NCBI RefSeq assembly: GCF_016862115.1
Contig: NZ_BOMI01000017.1
Span: forward strand, 1-64,000
Length of the DNA: 64,000 nt
From: Paractinoplanes deccanensis
GTDB taxonomy: Bacteria; Actinomycetota; Actinomycetes; Mycobacteriales; Micromonosporaceae
Direction: 5' to 3'
Below the pieces are notes generated by a model, which was not told the origin of the DNA, did not search any database, and saw only the letters and a program-made list of their open reading frames with translations. The translations under genes were made by a program, and so were the position numbers. Shown here in pieces: positions 52,595 through 60,479 of this stretch (position 1 is its first letter; each line of letters starts with the position of its first letter).

Positions 52595-55027
52595 GTGCCG
52601 AGATCGCAACAGCCGCTCGACGGGAACGATCCGGTGGTGCGTTTCGCCCGGCGGCTCCGGGGCGCCCGCGAACGGGCCGGGCTGACCCTGCGGCAGCTCG
52701 CGGCGGCCGCCGGATACGCGCGCAGCACCCTGTCGCTCGCGGAGAGCGGGAGCCGGCTGCCCGGATGGGCGGTCACCGAGGCGTACGTCCGGGCCTGCGG
52801 CCAACGGGACCTCTCGCGCTGGCGCGGCTGGTGGGAGGCGGCGGACGAGGCCGGCCCCGCCCCGCAGCACTCGCCGGTGCCGTCCGGGCCACAGTTGCTG
52901 CCGGCGGACGTGCGCGGCCTGGTGGGGCGGGCCGGTGCACTCCGGGCGCTCGACACGGCGGCGCCGGTGGTGACCGTCTCGGGGCCGGCCGGGGTCGGCA
53001 AGACCGCGCTCGCCGTGCACTGGGCGCACCGCCGCGGCGAGCGCTTCCCGGACGGGCGGCTCTACGTGAACCTGCGCGGCTTCTCCGGCGGCGAGCCGAT
53101 GCCACCGGACGAGGCGCTGCGCATCCTCCTCGACGCGCTCGGCGCCCCGCCCCGCCAGCAGCAGGCGAGCCTGGACGCGCTGGCCTCCAGCTATCGAGGA
53201 CTGGTCGCGGGCAAGCGGCTGGTCGTCGTGCTGGACAACGCGCGCGACGCCGCCCAGGTGCGCCCGCTGCTGCCCGGCACGGACACCGTGCGCACCCTCG
53301 TGACCAGCCGCAACCAGCTCACCGGGCTGTCCGTCACCGACGGGGCGCAGCCGCTCGCCCTCACCGCGCTCAGCGACGCCGACGGCCGCGCCCTGCTGGC
53401 CGCCCGGTTGACGGGCGCCGAGCTTCCTCCCGACCCGCCGAGCGGCGGGCCTGCCGGTGGTGCGTCTTTCGGCGTCCGGCCTGCCGGTGGTGCGTCTTTC
53501 GGCGTCCGGCCTGCTGGTGATGCGTCTTTCGGCGTCCGGCCCGCCGGCGGTGCGTCTTTCGCGGGCCGGCTCACCGGTGCGGATGCTGAGGCGGTCGACA
53601 CGATCGTGCGGCGGTGCGCGGGGCTGCCGCTCGCGCTGAGCATCGTGGCCGCGCGGGCGCGGCAGACCGGGCATCCGCTGGCCGGCCTCGCGAGCGAGCT
53701 GGCGGAGGGCGATCACGTGCTCGAGCCGCTCACGGCCGGGGACGCGGCGACCGACCTCCGCACGGTGTTCTCGTGGTCGTACGCGGGGCTCGGTCGGGCG
53801 GCGGCGAAGCTGTTCCGCATGCTGTCGCTGTGCGCGGGACCCGACGTGCCGGAGGCGGCCGCGGCGGCGCTGGCCGGGACGGACCTGACGCGATGCCGGC
53901 GCGAGCTGGCGGAGCTCGTGGACGCGAGCCTGCTCGAGACCCCGGCGCCCCGCCGCTATGTTCTGCACGACCTGCTCCGGGCGTACGCCAAAGGCCTGGT
54001 CTGTGAGAACGAGGACGAGGAGACCCGCCGCGCCGCGGTGAGCCGGATGCTGGACCACTGGCTCGCGACGGCGCTGGCGGCCGACCGTCTGCTGCGGCCC
54101 GAACGCGACCCGATGCCGCTGGCACGCCTCGGCCCGGAGATCAGCCCGTTCGCCGATCGGGACGAGGCGACCGCGTGGCTCGACGCGGAGCTGCGCTCGC
54201 TGCTGGCGGCCGTCGAGCAGGCGGCGGCGGAGGGGTACGACGCGCACGCGTTCCAGCTCGTCTGGGCGCTCAACTCCTATCTGCGCCGGCGAGGCCACTG
54301 GCCGGAGTGGGCCCGATCGTGGCAGCTGGCCCGCGCGGCGGCGCAACGACTCGGCCACCCGGCCGCGCAGGGCCTGGCGCTGCGCGGCCTCGCCCACATG
54401 AGCAGCGTCAACGGCCGCCCGCAGGAGGCGCTCGCGGCGCTGCGCGAGGCGGCCGAGCTCTACCGCCGGGCCGGCGACCTGACCGGCGAGGCGCAGACGT
54501 GCCTCCAGCTGTGCACGATCGACAGCGAGTACGGCGACCCGGAGGTCGCGCTGGACCACGCCCGGCGCGCCGAGAAGCTCTTCGAGGCGGCCGGGCACCG
54601 GCGCGGCGCGGCCTCGGCGATGAACTTCGCCGGCTGGATCCTCGCCCAGCTGGGCCGGCACCGCGAGGCGGCGGAGCTCTGCGCGAGATCGGTCGAGCTG
54701 CACCACACTCTGGGCGCCCAGCACGAGGAGGCGCTCGCCCTGGACAGCCTCGGCCACGCGCTCAGCCACCTCGGCGAGCACGAGGAGGCGATCGCGTGCT
54801 GCCGGCGTTCGGCAGCCCTGCACCGCGAGCTCGGCAACCGCGTCCAGGAGGCCGGCGCCCTCGACAGCCTCGGCGACGCCCACGCGGCCGCCGGCGCCGC
54901 CGACGAGGCCCACCGAGCTTGGCGGGCGGCCTACGACACCCTGCGCGAACTCGAACACCCCCAGGCCGACATGGTCAAGGCGAAGCTGTCCCACCACGAC
55001 CCGCCGGCGGCTATCGGGCCGCTCTGA
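52595..55027 (+). CDS. STAND regulator: XRE HTH, NB-ARC ATPase, TPR
   Basis: 810 residues from the GTG at 52595. XRE HTH at ~15-75 (ARRLRGARERAGLTLRQLAAAAGYARSTLSLAESGSRLP), NB-ARC at ~105-380 with P-loop SGPAGVGKTALAVHWAH and VVVLDNARDAAQVRPLLPGT, winged region, then TPRs at ~590-790 (ALAALREAAELYRRAGDLTGEAQTCLQL and similar). An insert at ~286-325, in the NB-ARC region, consists of four 10-residue units (PAGGASFGVR type) coded by a 30-bp DNA repeat. Such proteins are oligomerising ATP switches controlling secondary metabolism or development; the target is unknown. Possible partner: the divergent secreted protein. Confidence 0.9.
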   Translation: MPRSQQPLDGNDPVVRFARRLRGARERAGLTLRQLAAAAGYARSTLSLAESGSRLPGWAVTEAYVRACGQRDLSRWRGWWEAADEAGPAPQHSPVPSGPQLLPADVRGLVGRAGALRALDTAAPVVTVSGPAGVGKTALAVHWAHRRGERFPDGRLYVNLRGFSGGEPMPPDEALRILLDALGAPPRQQQASLDALASSYRGLVAGKRLVVVLDNARDAAQVRPLLPGTDTVRTLVTSRNQLTGLSVTDGAQPLALTALSDADGRALLAARLTGAELPPDPPSGGPAGGASFGVRPAGGASFGVRPAGDASFGVRPAGGASFAGRLTGADAEAVDTIVRRCAGLPLALSIVAARARQTGHPLAGLASELAEGDHVLEPLTAGDAATDLRTVFSWSYAGLGRAAAKLFRMLSLCAGPDVPEAAAAALAGTDLTRCRRELAELVDASLLETPAPRRYVLHDLLRAYAKGLVCENEDEETRRAAVSRMLDHWLATALAADRLLRPERDPMPLARLGPEISPFADRDEATAWLDAELRSLLAAVEQAAAEGYDAHAFQLVWALNSYLRRRGHWPEWARSWQLARAAAQRLGHPAAQGLALRGLAHMSSVNGRPQEALAALREAAELYRRAGDLTGEAQTCLQLCTIDSEYGDPEVALDHARRAEKLFEAAGHRRGAASAMNFAGWILAQLGRHREAAELCARSVELHHTLGAQHEEALALDSLGHALSHLGEHEEAIACCRRSAALHRELGNRVQEAGALDSLGDAHAAAGAADEAHRAWRAAYDTLRELEHPQADMVKAKLSHHDPPAAIGPL
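53450..53569 (+). repeat. 30-bp tandem repeat, four copies, in STAND regulator
   Basis: Units start at 53450, 53480, 53510 and 53540. The first two are identical, the third has two changes and the fourth is diverged. Each codes PAG(G/D)ASFGVR. In frame, inside the NB-ARC ATPase part. Confidence 0.95.
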
Positions 55028-55258
55028 CCCGGCTCCGGCCGCGGCGACGTGGACGCACCTGCGCCATCGCCGGCGGCGTGGTGGGCGAGCCGCGCCGGCA
55101 CTGGCGGCCCTGCCTCGGCTTGGCCGGCCGCCGCCGAACCCGCGATGTGAGGCACCGCCACCCCGGCAGCGCGCCCACCACACAGCCCACCCTCCCAAAG
55201 GGGGACCCCCACCACGAGAGCCATCCTCCCGAAAAACGCGTGATCAAGCCGCGTCGGC

Positions 55259-55299
55259 TGTGGACAACGGCTGCTGTGGACAACGGCTGCTGTGGACAA
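55259..55299 (-). other. three DnaA boxes in a 16-bp tandem repeat
   Basis: TGTGGACAA (TTGTCCACA on the minus strand, the actinobacterial DnaA-box consensus) at 55259-55267, 55275-55283 and 55291-55299. All share the same orientation, exactly 16 bp apart, as three copies of a 16-bp unit CTGTGGACAACGGCTG. No dnaA, dnaN or parAB gene is in the window. Confidence 0.65.
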
Positions 55300-55400
55300 C
55301 GGGCCGTTGGCGAAGCGGCTCCGCTCGCCGGTCTTGATCCGCTGGACGGACTCTGTGCGGCGGGTCGGTTCAGGGCGCGCGGTGGCGGCGGAGGCGTGGG

Positions 55401-55550
55401 CAGCGGTGCCGGTTTGGTTCGGGACGTCCGCGGTGGCGGCAAGGGCATGGCGGCGGTGCCGGTTTGGTTCGGGACATCCGCGGTGGCGGCAGGGGCATGG
55501 CGGCGGTGCCGGGTTTGTTCGGGACGTCCGCGATGGCGGCGGGCGCGTGC
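55401..55550. repeat. 50-bp tandem repeat, three copies
   Basis: Units start at 55401, 55451 and 55501; each contains GCGGTGCCGGTTTGGTTCGG (third copy slightly changed). Non-coding. Confidence 0.9.
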
Positions 55551-55806
55551 GGGTGCCGGATGGGATTGGACCTGCGCGGTGGCGGGGTGTGTGCGGTCGT
55601 GCCGGCCTGCGGCCGTGGCGAGGTGTGCGGCGGTGCCGAGGGCGTCCGCGGTGGTGCCGAAGGCGTGCGGGCATGCGCGGTTGCGACGGGCCGGCGAAGG
55701 ACGATGCGTCGCCGGGCCGGTAAGGGGTGGTGCGACGGCAGGCCGGTGAAGCGGCCCCAGCAGGTCGGTGCAGGGCGTCTGCGGTCCCGGCGCCCCTTCG
55801 CCGCGG

Positions 55807-56298
55807 CTACTCGAAGCTCTGGTACATCAGATGCAGCCCCACGCGCCCCAGCGTGGGGTGCTGGAAAGCGCCCGGCACAGTCCCCAGCACGGTGAAGCCG
55901 AGGCGTTCGTACAAAGCGACGGCGGCCTGGTTGGAAGCGGCCACCGCGTTGAACTGCATGCCCGCGTACCCCTCGGAGCGAGCCCACGCGAGGGCGTCGC
56001 GGCACAGGAGCGTGCCCACCCCCTGACCGCGCGCGGACGCGGCGACCATGAAGCTCGCGGTGGCGATGTGGGCGCCCGGGCCTGCCCGGTTGGGGCCCAT
56101 CTTCGCGGTGCCGAGGACGCCTCCGCCCGTGTCGGCGGCCACCGTGGTGCGGCCGGGCGGGCGTTCGATCCAGACGGCCCGGGCTTGGTCGGGGGACATC
56201 GCCGGGTCGTACGGGAAGGTGTCGGCCGCCGTGATCACCTCGTGGATGATCGGCCAGACGGCGGGCCAATCGTGGTCGTCGAAGTCTCGGAGCTGCAC
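55807..56298 (-). CDS. GNAT-family N-acetyltransferase
   Basis: 163 residues from the GTG at 56298 (VQLRDFDDHDWPAVWPIIHEVITAADTF). Acetyl-CoA binding motif ASFMVAASARGQGVGTLLCRDALAWARSEGYAGMQFNAVAASNQAAVALYERLGF is canonical. An upstream ATG at 56340 would add 14 residues unlike the family. Acceptor unknown; related to phosphinothricin/amine acetyltransferase-like proteins. Confidence 0.9.
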   Translation of the reverse strand: MQLRDFDDHDWPAVWPIIHEVITAADTFPYDPAMSPDQARAVWIERPPGRTTVAADTGGGVLGTAKMGPNRAGPGAHIATASFMVAASARGQGVGTLLCRDALAWARSEGYAGMQFNAVAASNQAAVALYERLGFTVLGTVPGAFQHPTLGRVGLHLMYQSFE

Positions 56299-56413
56299 GC
56301 GCCAGACCGTAGCGGCGCCGCGGGCCGGGCGCGACCACATTATGGCGGGCTGCGCGGGGCAGGTACTTTGTGTCGGGCGCGACCTCCGATCGCGCGGAGG
56401 AAGGTGCCACGCG

Positions 56414-57424
56414 ATGACGACCGAGCGGAACAGGGCGACGGGACGGCCGACGCTGGAGGAGGTCGCCGCGCGCGCCGGTGTGGGCCGCGGGACGGTGTCG
56501 CGCGTGGTGAACGGCTCGGCTCAGGTGAGCCCGCGGGCGCGGCAGGCGGTCGAGGAGGCGATCCAGGAGCTGGGGTACGTGCCCAACCGGGCCGCCCGCA
56601 CGCTGGTCACGCAGCGGACCGACTCGGTGGCGCTGGTCATCTTCGAGTCGGGGGAGCGGTTCTTCGCCGAGCCGTTCTTCGGGCGGATCGTGCAGGCGAT
56701 CTCGTCGGTGCTGGTGGCGCGCAACCTTCAGATGGTTCTCATGATCGCGCAAGCGCCGGAGGAGCGCCGGCGGCTCGAGGGCTATCTGACGCGGCAGCAC
56801 GTCGACGGGGCGCTGCTGCTGTCGCTGCACGGCGACGACCCGCTGCCGGCCGTGCTCGAGGAGCGGGGTGTGGCGACGGTACGGGCGGGCAAGCCGACGT
56901 ACGCGGACCGCGGCACCTACGTCGACGCCGACAACCGGGGCGGCGCGCGCGAGGCCGTGTCCTACCTGTGGTCGCAGGGCCGGCGGCGGATCGCGGCGAT
57001 CACCGGGCCGCTCGACATGACCGCCGGCATCGGGCGGCTCGAGGGCTACCGCGACGTGGTCGGGGACGGCCCGGTGGCGTTCGGTGACTTCAGCGAGGAG
57101 AGCGGCGCCGCGGCGATGTACCGGCTGCTGGAGCAGTACCCGGACCTCGACGCGGTGTTCGCCGCCTCGGACACGATGGCCTCGGGTGCGATGCGGGTCC
57201 TGCGCCAGCACGGCCGCCGTGTCCCGCAGGACGTCGCGGTGATCGGATTCGACGACTCGATCGTGGCGCAGCACACCGAGCCTCAGCTCACCAGCGTCGA
57301 CCAGCCGATCGCCGAGATGGGCCGCGAGATGGTGCGCCTGCTGCTCGCCAAGATCGACGGCGACGATCCGGCGGAGAGCCAGGTCGTCCTGCCGACCCGC
57401 CTGGTGATCCGGGGCTCGGCTTGA
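56414..57424 (+). CDS. LacI-family transcriptional regulator
   Basis: 336 residues. HTH PTLEEVAARAGVGRGTVSRVVNGSAQVSPRARQAVEEAIQELGYVPNRAARTLVTQRT with the minor-groove hinge helix, then a periplasmic-binding-like sugar domain (SVALVIFESGERFFAEPFFGRIVQAI...VIGFDDSIVAQHTEPQLTSVDQPIAEMG). Starts at the ATG at 56414 after GGAGGAAGG. No sugar gene is adjacent, so its target is elsewhere or itself. Confidence 0.94.
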   Translation: MTTERNRATGRPTLEEVAARAGVGRGTVSRVVNGSAQVSPRARQAVEEAIQELGYVPNRAARTLVTQRTDSVALVIFESGERFFAEPFFGRIVQAISSVLVARNLQMVLMIAQAPEERRRLEGYLTRQHVDGALLLSLHGDDPLPAVLEERGVATVRAGKPTYADRGTYVDADNRGGAREAVSYLWSQGRRRIAAITGPLDMTAGIGRLEGYRDVVGDGPVAFGDFSEESGAAAMYRLLEQYPDLDAVFAASDTMASGAMRVLRQHGRRVPQDVAVIGFDDSIVAQHTEPQLTSVDQPIAEMGREMVRLLLAKIDGDDPAESQVVLPTRLVIRGSA

Positions 57425-57428
57425 GAGC

Positions 57429-58820
57429 TCACATCGTGCGGGACGCCTTGTCGAGGTCGGCGAGGCGGGAGCGGAGCACCGCGGCCTGGGCGGAGGAGAC
57501 GGTGCCCTCGCCGGCGCGGTCGTCGATCTTCTGACGGAGCTGGCTGACCTGGCTGCTGACGTCGCCGCCGGAGCGGGTCAGCGGCTTGAGCAGGTTGAGC
57601 AGGTCGGTGGCCACGTCGGAGCGGATGTCGCCGCCGGCGGCGCCGCGCTCGACGGCCGTGCGGAAGCGGCCCACCGCGTCGTCGAAGCTCAGCGTGGGGG
57701 CCGGCTTCGGCGTGGGCGATGTCGACGTGGGCGGCGGCGTCGTGGGCCGGGTCGTCTCGAACGGTGCCGCCGGGGTCGAGGCGACCGCCGGCGGCGGCAG
57801 CTCGGGGTTGGCGTCGATCTTCTCTTCGCGCGGCCAGTTGACGGCGGCGATCAGGCCGGCCAGGGCCACGACCAGCGCCGTGACGCTCACGGCGAGGGCG
57901 CGGCGGCGCGCCGGCGGCCCGGTGAGGGCGAGCGTGGTGGCCGGAGCCCGCCCACCGGCGGCGCGGCCGGGCACATAAGCCCACGACGCGGCGGCCGGCG
58001 AAGGGGGCGCCGGCTTCAGCCACAGCGCCGTCAGGTCGAAGCGCACCTCGGAAGCCGCCGGCCGCGCCTCCGGCGACTCGTCGAGGCACCGGTTCACCAG
58101 GTCGCGGAACGCGGCGGGCAGCGTGGGCGGCAGCCGCCGGGGCCCGCCGTTCGAGCGCGCCTCGGCCAGTTCCTCCCACGTGTCGACCGGATAGGGCGGG
58201 TCGCCCGTGACCATCTCGAACAGGAGGACGCCGAGCCCGTACACGTCGGTGGCGGGTTCGGCCGGCATGCCGTCGAGGCGTTCCGGCGCCACGTACGCCG
58301 GGGTGCCGAAGGTGGAGCCCGACTCGTCGTCGTCCGGTTCGCCCGCCGTCGCGCTGATGCCGAAGTCGAGGATCTTCACGCCGGTGGGGGTGAGCATCAC
58401 GTTGCCCGGCTTGATGTCCCGGTGGATCACGCCGCTCGCGTGGGCGGCGGCCAGCGCGTCGGCCACCGCCGCTCCGATGCGGGCCGCCTCGGGCAGGCCG
58501 ATCGTCTCGCGGTCGAGCCGGGCCGCCACCGACTCGCCGGCCAGCAGCTCCATCACCACGAACGGCGTCACCGAGCCGTCCGGCCGCACCGCCTCGCGGT
58601 AGTCGTGCACCGCCGCGATGTTCGGGTGCTGCAGCTTGGCCGCCATGCGCGCCTCGCGCCACACCACCTGGGCGCCGAGCGGCAGCTTCACCGCCACGGG
58701 GCGGCCCAGCAGGTCGTCGTCGGCGCGCCAGATCTGCGACATGCCGCCGATCTCGAGGAGCTCGACCAGACGGTATCGAGAAGCGAGCAGGGTTCCCGCA
58801 ATCGGCCAGTCTTCGCTCAC
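57429..58820 (-). CDS. membrane Ser/Thr protein kinase (PASTA-less, PknB-like)
   Basis: 463 residues. Kinase domain at ~15-270: glycine loop EIGGMSQIW, Lys45 in VAVKL, HRDIKPGNVML, DFGIS, activation segment ending FGTPAYVAPE, and TDVYGLGVLLFEMVTGDPPYP. One membrane helix at ~308-330 (ALAVSVTALVVALAGLIAAV), then a Pro/Thr-rich spacer and an external helical domain (~375-463, LSFDDAVGRFRTAVERG...ALRSRLADLDKAS) in place of PASTA repeats. It phosphorylates Thr residues in the cytoplasm in response to an external cue. Convergent with the LacI gene. Confidence 0.94.
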   Translation of the reverse strand: MSEDWPIAGTLLASRYRLVELLEIGGMSQIWRADDDLLGRPVAVKLPLGAQVVWREARMAAKLQHPNIAAVHDYREAVRPDGSVTPFVVMELLAGESVAARLDRETIGLPEAARIGAAVADALAAAHASGVIHRDIKPGNVMLTPTGVKILDFGISATAGEPDDDESGSTFGTPAYVAPERLDGMPAEPATDVYGLGVLLFEMVTGDPPYPVDTWEELAEARSNGGPRRLPPTLPAAFRDLVNRCLDESPEARPAASEVRFDLTALWLKPAPPSPAAASWAYVPGRAAGGRAPATTLALTGPPARRRALAVSVTALVVALAGLIAAVNWPREEKIDANPELPPPAVASTPAAPFETTRPTTPPPTSTSPTPKPAPTLSFDDAVGRFRTAVERGAAGGDIRSDVATDLLNLLKPLTRSGGDVSSQVSQLRQKIDDRAGEGTVSSAQAAVLRSRLADLDKASRTM

Positions 58821-58883
58821 GAGGGAACATTCGCCCGGATCGGGACGGGTGTCAACTCCGGCGCCGGCCGGGACCGGTGGCGG

Positions 58884-59597
58884 TCACCAGGCGTGTTCGT
58901 CCACTTCCAGCGCGATGTAGTCGATGTCGCCGGCGAAGTAGTCGCACCCGACGTCGACCTGATCGCAGTCGGTCTTGCCGCCGATCGCGATGGGCCACTC
59001 GTTGGCGATCGCCCCGGTGCGGCCGTAGCGGCCGGCGACCGTGCGCCCGTCGATGGCGAGCGACACGCCCTCGTCGGTGCGCTCGCAGCGGATCGTGTGC
59101 CAGCTTCCGTCGTTGATCGCTCGCGGGGCCGTCACCAGCAGCGCCGTGGCGGAGCCGCGGAACCAGCACTGCACGCGCCCGTTCGGGATCTGGATCTTGT
59201 AGCTGCCGCCGCGGACGGTGGCCTGGCCCTTCTGGATGATGTTGCCGAAGTGCTCGCGGGTGCGCAGCCGCACCGTGATCGCGTAGTCGCGGGTGCCGGG
59301 GTCGAGCTCGCCGTCGTCCGGCACGAGCGCCAGGTGCCCGGGGCGGGTGGGCGGCGTGTCCGGCTCCAGGCGTTCGAAGCGGTAGCCGTAGCTGCTGTCG
59401 GTGCGCATCCCGACGCCGATGTCGCGGCCGATCCGGCCGTTGAAGCCGTGCCCGCTGCCGTCGCGCATCGTCGACGAGCCGGCCCGTTCGTTCATGCCCC
59501 AGAACGCGATCTCGTGTCCGGCCGAGGCTCGGGCCGGTGCCGGCACGAGAAGGGAGGCCACAGCCACGGAGACCATCCACAAACGCCGCTTTTTCAT
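58884..59597 (-). CDS. secreted LamG/concanavalin A-like domain protein
   Basis: 237 residues. Signal peptide MKKRRLWMVSVAVASLLVPAPARASA; the mature protein is one LamG-like beta-sandwich (EIAFWGMNERAGSSTMRDGSGHGFNGRIG...YAITVRLRTREHFGNIIQKGQA...INDGSWHTIRCERTDEGVSLAIDGRTVAG). Typical of carbohydrate-binding or adhesive secreted proteins. Three Cys near the end (DCDQVDVGCD and upstream). No enzymatic domain. Lies behind the kinase start on the same strand, 63 bp away, but likely separate. Confidence 0.9.
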   Translation of the reverse strand: MKKRRLWMVSVAVASLLVPAPARASAGHEIAFWGMNERAGSSTMRDGSGHGFNGRIGRDIGVGMRTDSSYGYRFERLEPDTPPTRPGHLALVPDDGELDPGTRDYAITVRLRTREHFGNIIQKGQATVRGGSYKIQIPNGRVQCWFRGSATALLVTAPRAINDGSWHTIRCERTDEGVSLAIDGRTVAGRYGRTGAIANEWPIAIGGKTDCDQVDVGCDYFAGDIDYIALEVDEHAW

Positions 59598-59705
59598 GGT
59601 TAATCCCCGTTAGCGCGCTATTTCCATTTTGACGGCTTGAGTGTACGCAGGAGCCGGCCCTCCCGTACGGCGAAGCCTCGGATCGAGTGGACTTCGTTGG
59701 GAAGA

Positions 59706-60092
59706 ATGCGCCCGGATGACATGATGTCGGCGATGGGGCGCTTCGAGGCAAGAACCTCCGAGGAAGCCGGCGAGGCGCGAGTGATCCTCTCCGGCGACTG
59801 CGACCTTTCCGTGCAGGACGAGCTCGTCACCGTGCTGCTGGCCGCCGTCGACGGCCACGAGCGGGTCGTGGTCGACCTCGCCGCGGTCGGTTTCCTCGAC
59901 TCCAGCGGCGTGCACAGCCTGGTCACCGCCCACCACACCGCCCGCGAGCGGGGTGGCCGGGTGATCGTCGCGGGGGCCACGGGCGCGGTCGCGACCGTCC
60001 TCGACATCACCGGCGTCGCCACGCTCCTCGGCGAGGGCGCGGCCGTCGCGGCCGAGGAGCCGCCGGCCGCCGAGCGCGGGACGGGCGGATGA
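59706..60092 (+). CDS. STAS-domain anti-sigma factor antagonist
   Basis: 128 residues from the ATG at 59706 (GGGAAG upstream); ATGs at 59721, 59724 and 59733 are alternatives. RVILSGDCDLSVQDELVTVLLAAVDGHERVVVDLAAVGFLDSSGVHSLVTAHHTARERGGRVIVAGATG, with the conserved phospho-acceptor Ser in DSSG. In the SpoIIAA/RsbV scheme the unphosphorylated form binds the anti-sigma kinase and frees the sigma factor. The partner kinase is encoded next with a 4-bp overlap, and a PP2C phosphatase is convergent. Confidence 0.92.
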   Translation: MRPDDMMSAMGRFEARTSEEAGEARVILSGDCDLSVQDELVTVLLAAVDGHERVVVDLAAVGFLDSSGVHSLVTAHHTARERGGRVIVAGATGAVATVLDITGVATLLGEGAAVAAEEPPAAERGTGG

Positions 60093-60478
60093 ACGCCGAG
60101 CCCGCCACCGCCCCGTACGAGGCCACCTATGCCGAACCCGGTGACCTTGCCCCGCTGCGCGACTTCGTCCGGTTGCACGCCACCGCGCTCGGCCTGCCGG
60201 GCTCCCGCGCCGACCTGCTCACGCTCGCCGTCAGCGAGCTCGCCACCAACACGCTCCAGCACACGGACAGCGGTGGCGTCGTGCGTCTCTGGGCCGAGGA
60301 CGGCCACGTCGTCTGCGACGTGATCGACAGCGGTCCGATGCGGACGCTCGGCCGCGCGATGCCCGCCGCCGACGCGCCACGCGGCCGCGGCCTGGCGATC
60401 GTCGAGCGGATCTGCGACCAGGTGGGCGTCGAGGAGTCGCCCGAGGGCACCCGCGTACGGCTGGCCCTCGCCCTCTAG
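60089..60478 (+). CDS. anti-sigma factor / serine kinase (HATPase_c, RsbW-like)
   Basis: 129 residues. GHKL ATPase: N box LAVSELATNTLQHTDSGG, G1 DVIDSGPMR, G2 RGRGLAIVERICDQVGVE. Probably phosphorylates the STAS protein encoded just upstream (ATGA overlap) and binds a sigma factor. No sigma gene is adjacent. It ends one base before the stop of the convergent phosphatase gene. Confidence 0.92.
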   Translation: MNAEPATAPYEATYAEPGDLAPLRDFVRLHATALGLPGSRADLLTLAVSELATNTLQHTDSGGVVRLWAEDGHVVCDVIDSGPMRTLGRAMPAADAPRGRGLAIVERICDQVGVEESPEGTRVRLALAL

Positions 60479-60479
60479 A

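Larger units (their letters stand above)
55028..55806. other. 779-bp repeat-rich non-coding region
   Basis: Between the STAND regulator stop and the GNAT stop. Open frames are GC artefacts coding Arg/Pro or Gly/Ala runs. It contains three spaced DnaA boxes near 55259-55299, a 50-bp tandem repeat near 55401-55550, and further GGTGGCGGxG-type degenerate repeats up to ~55740. Confidence 0.65.

Noticed and set aside
55259..55299. Chromosomal or plasmid replication origin
   Set aside because: Only three boxes, no AT-rich unwinding stretch and no dnaA/dnaN/rep/par genes nearby.
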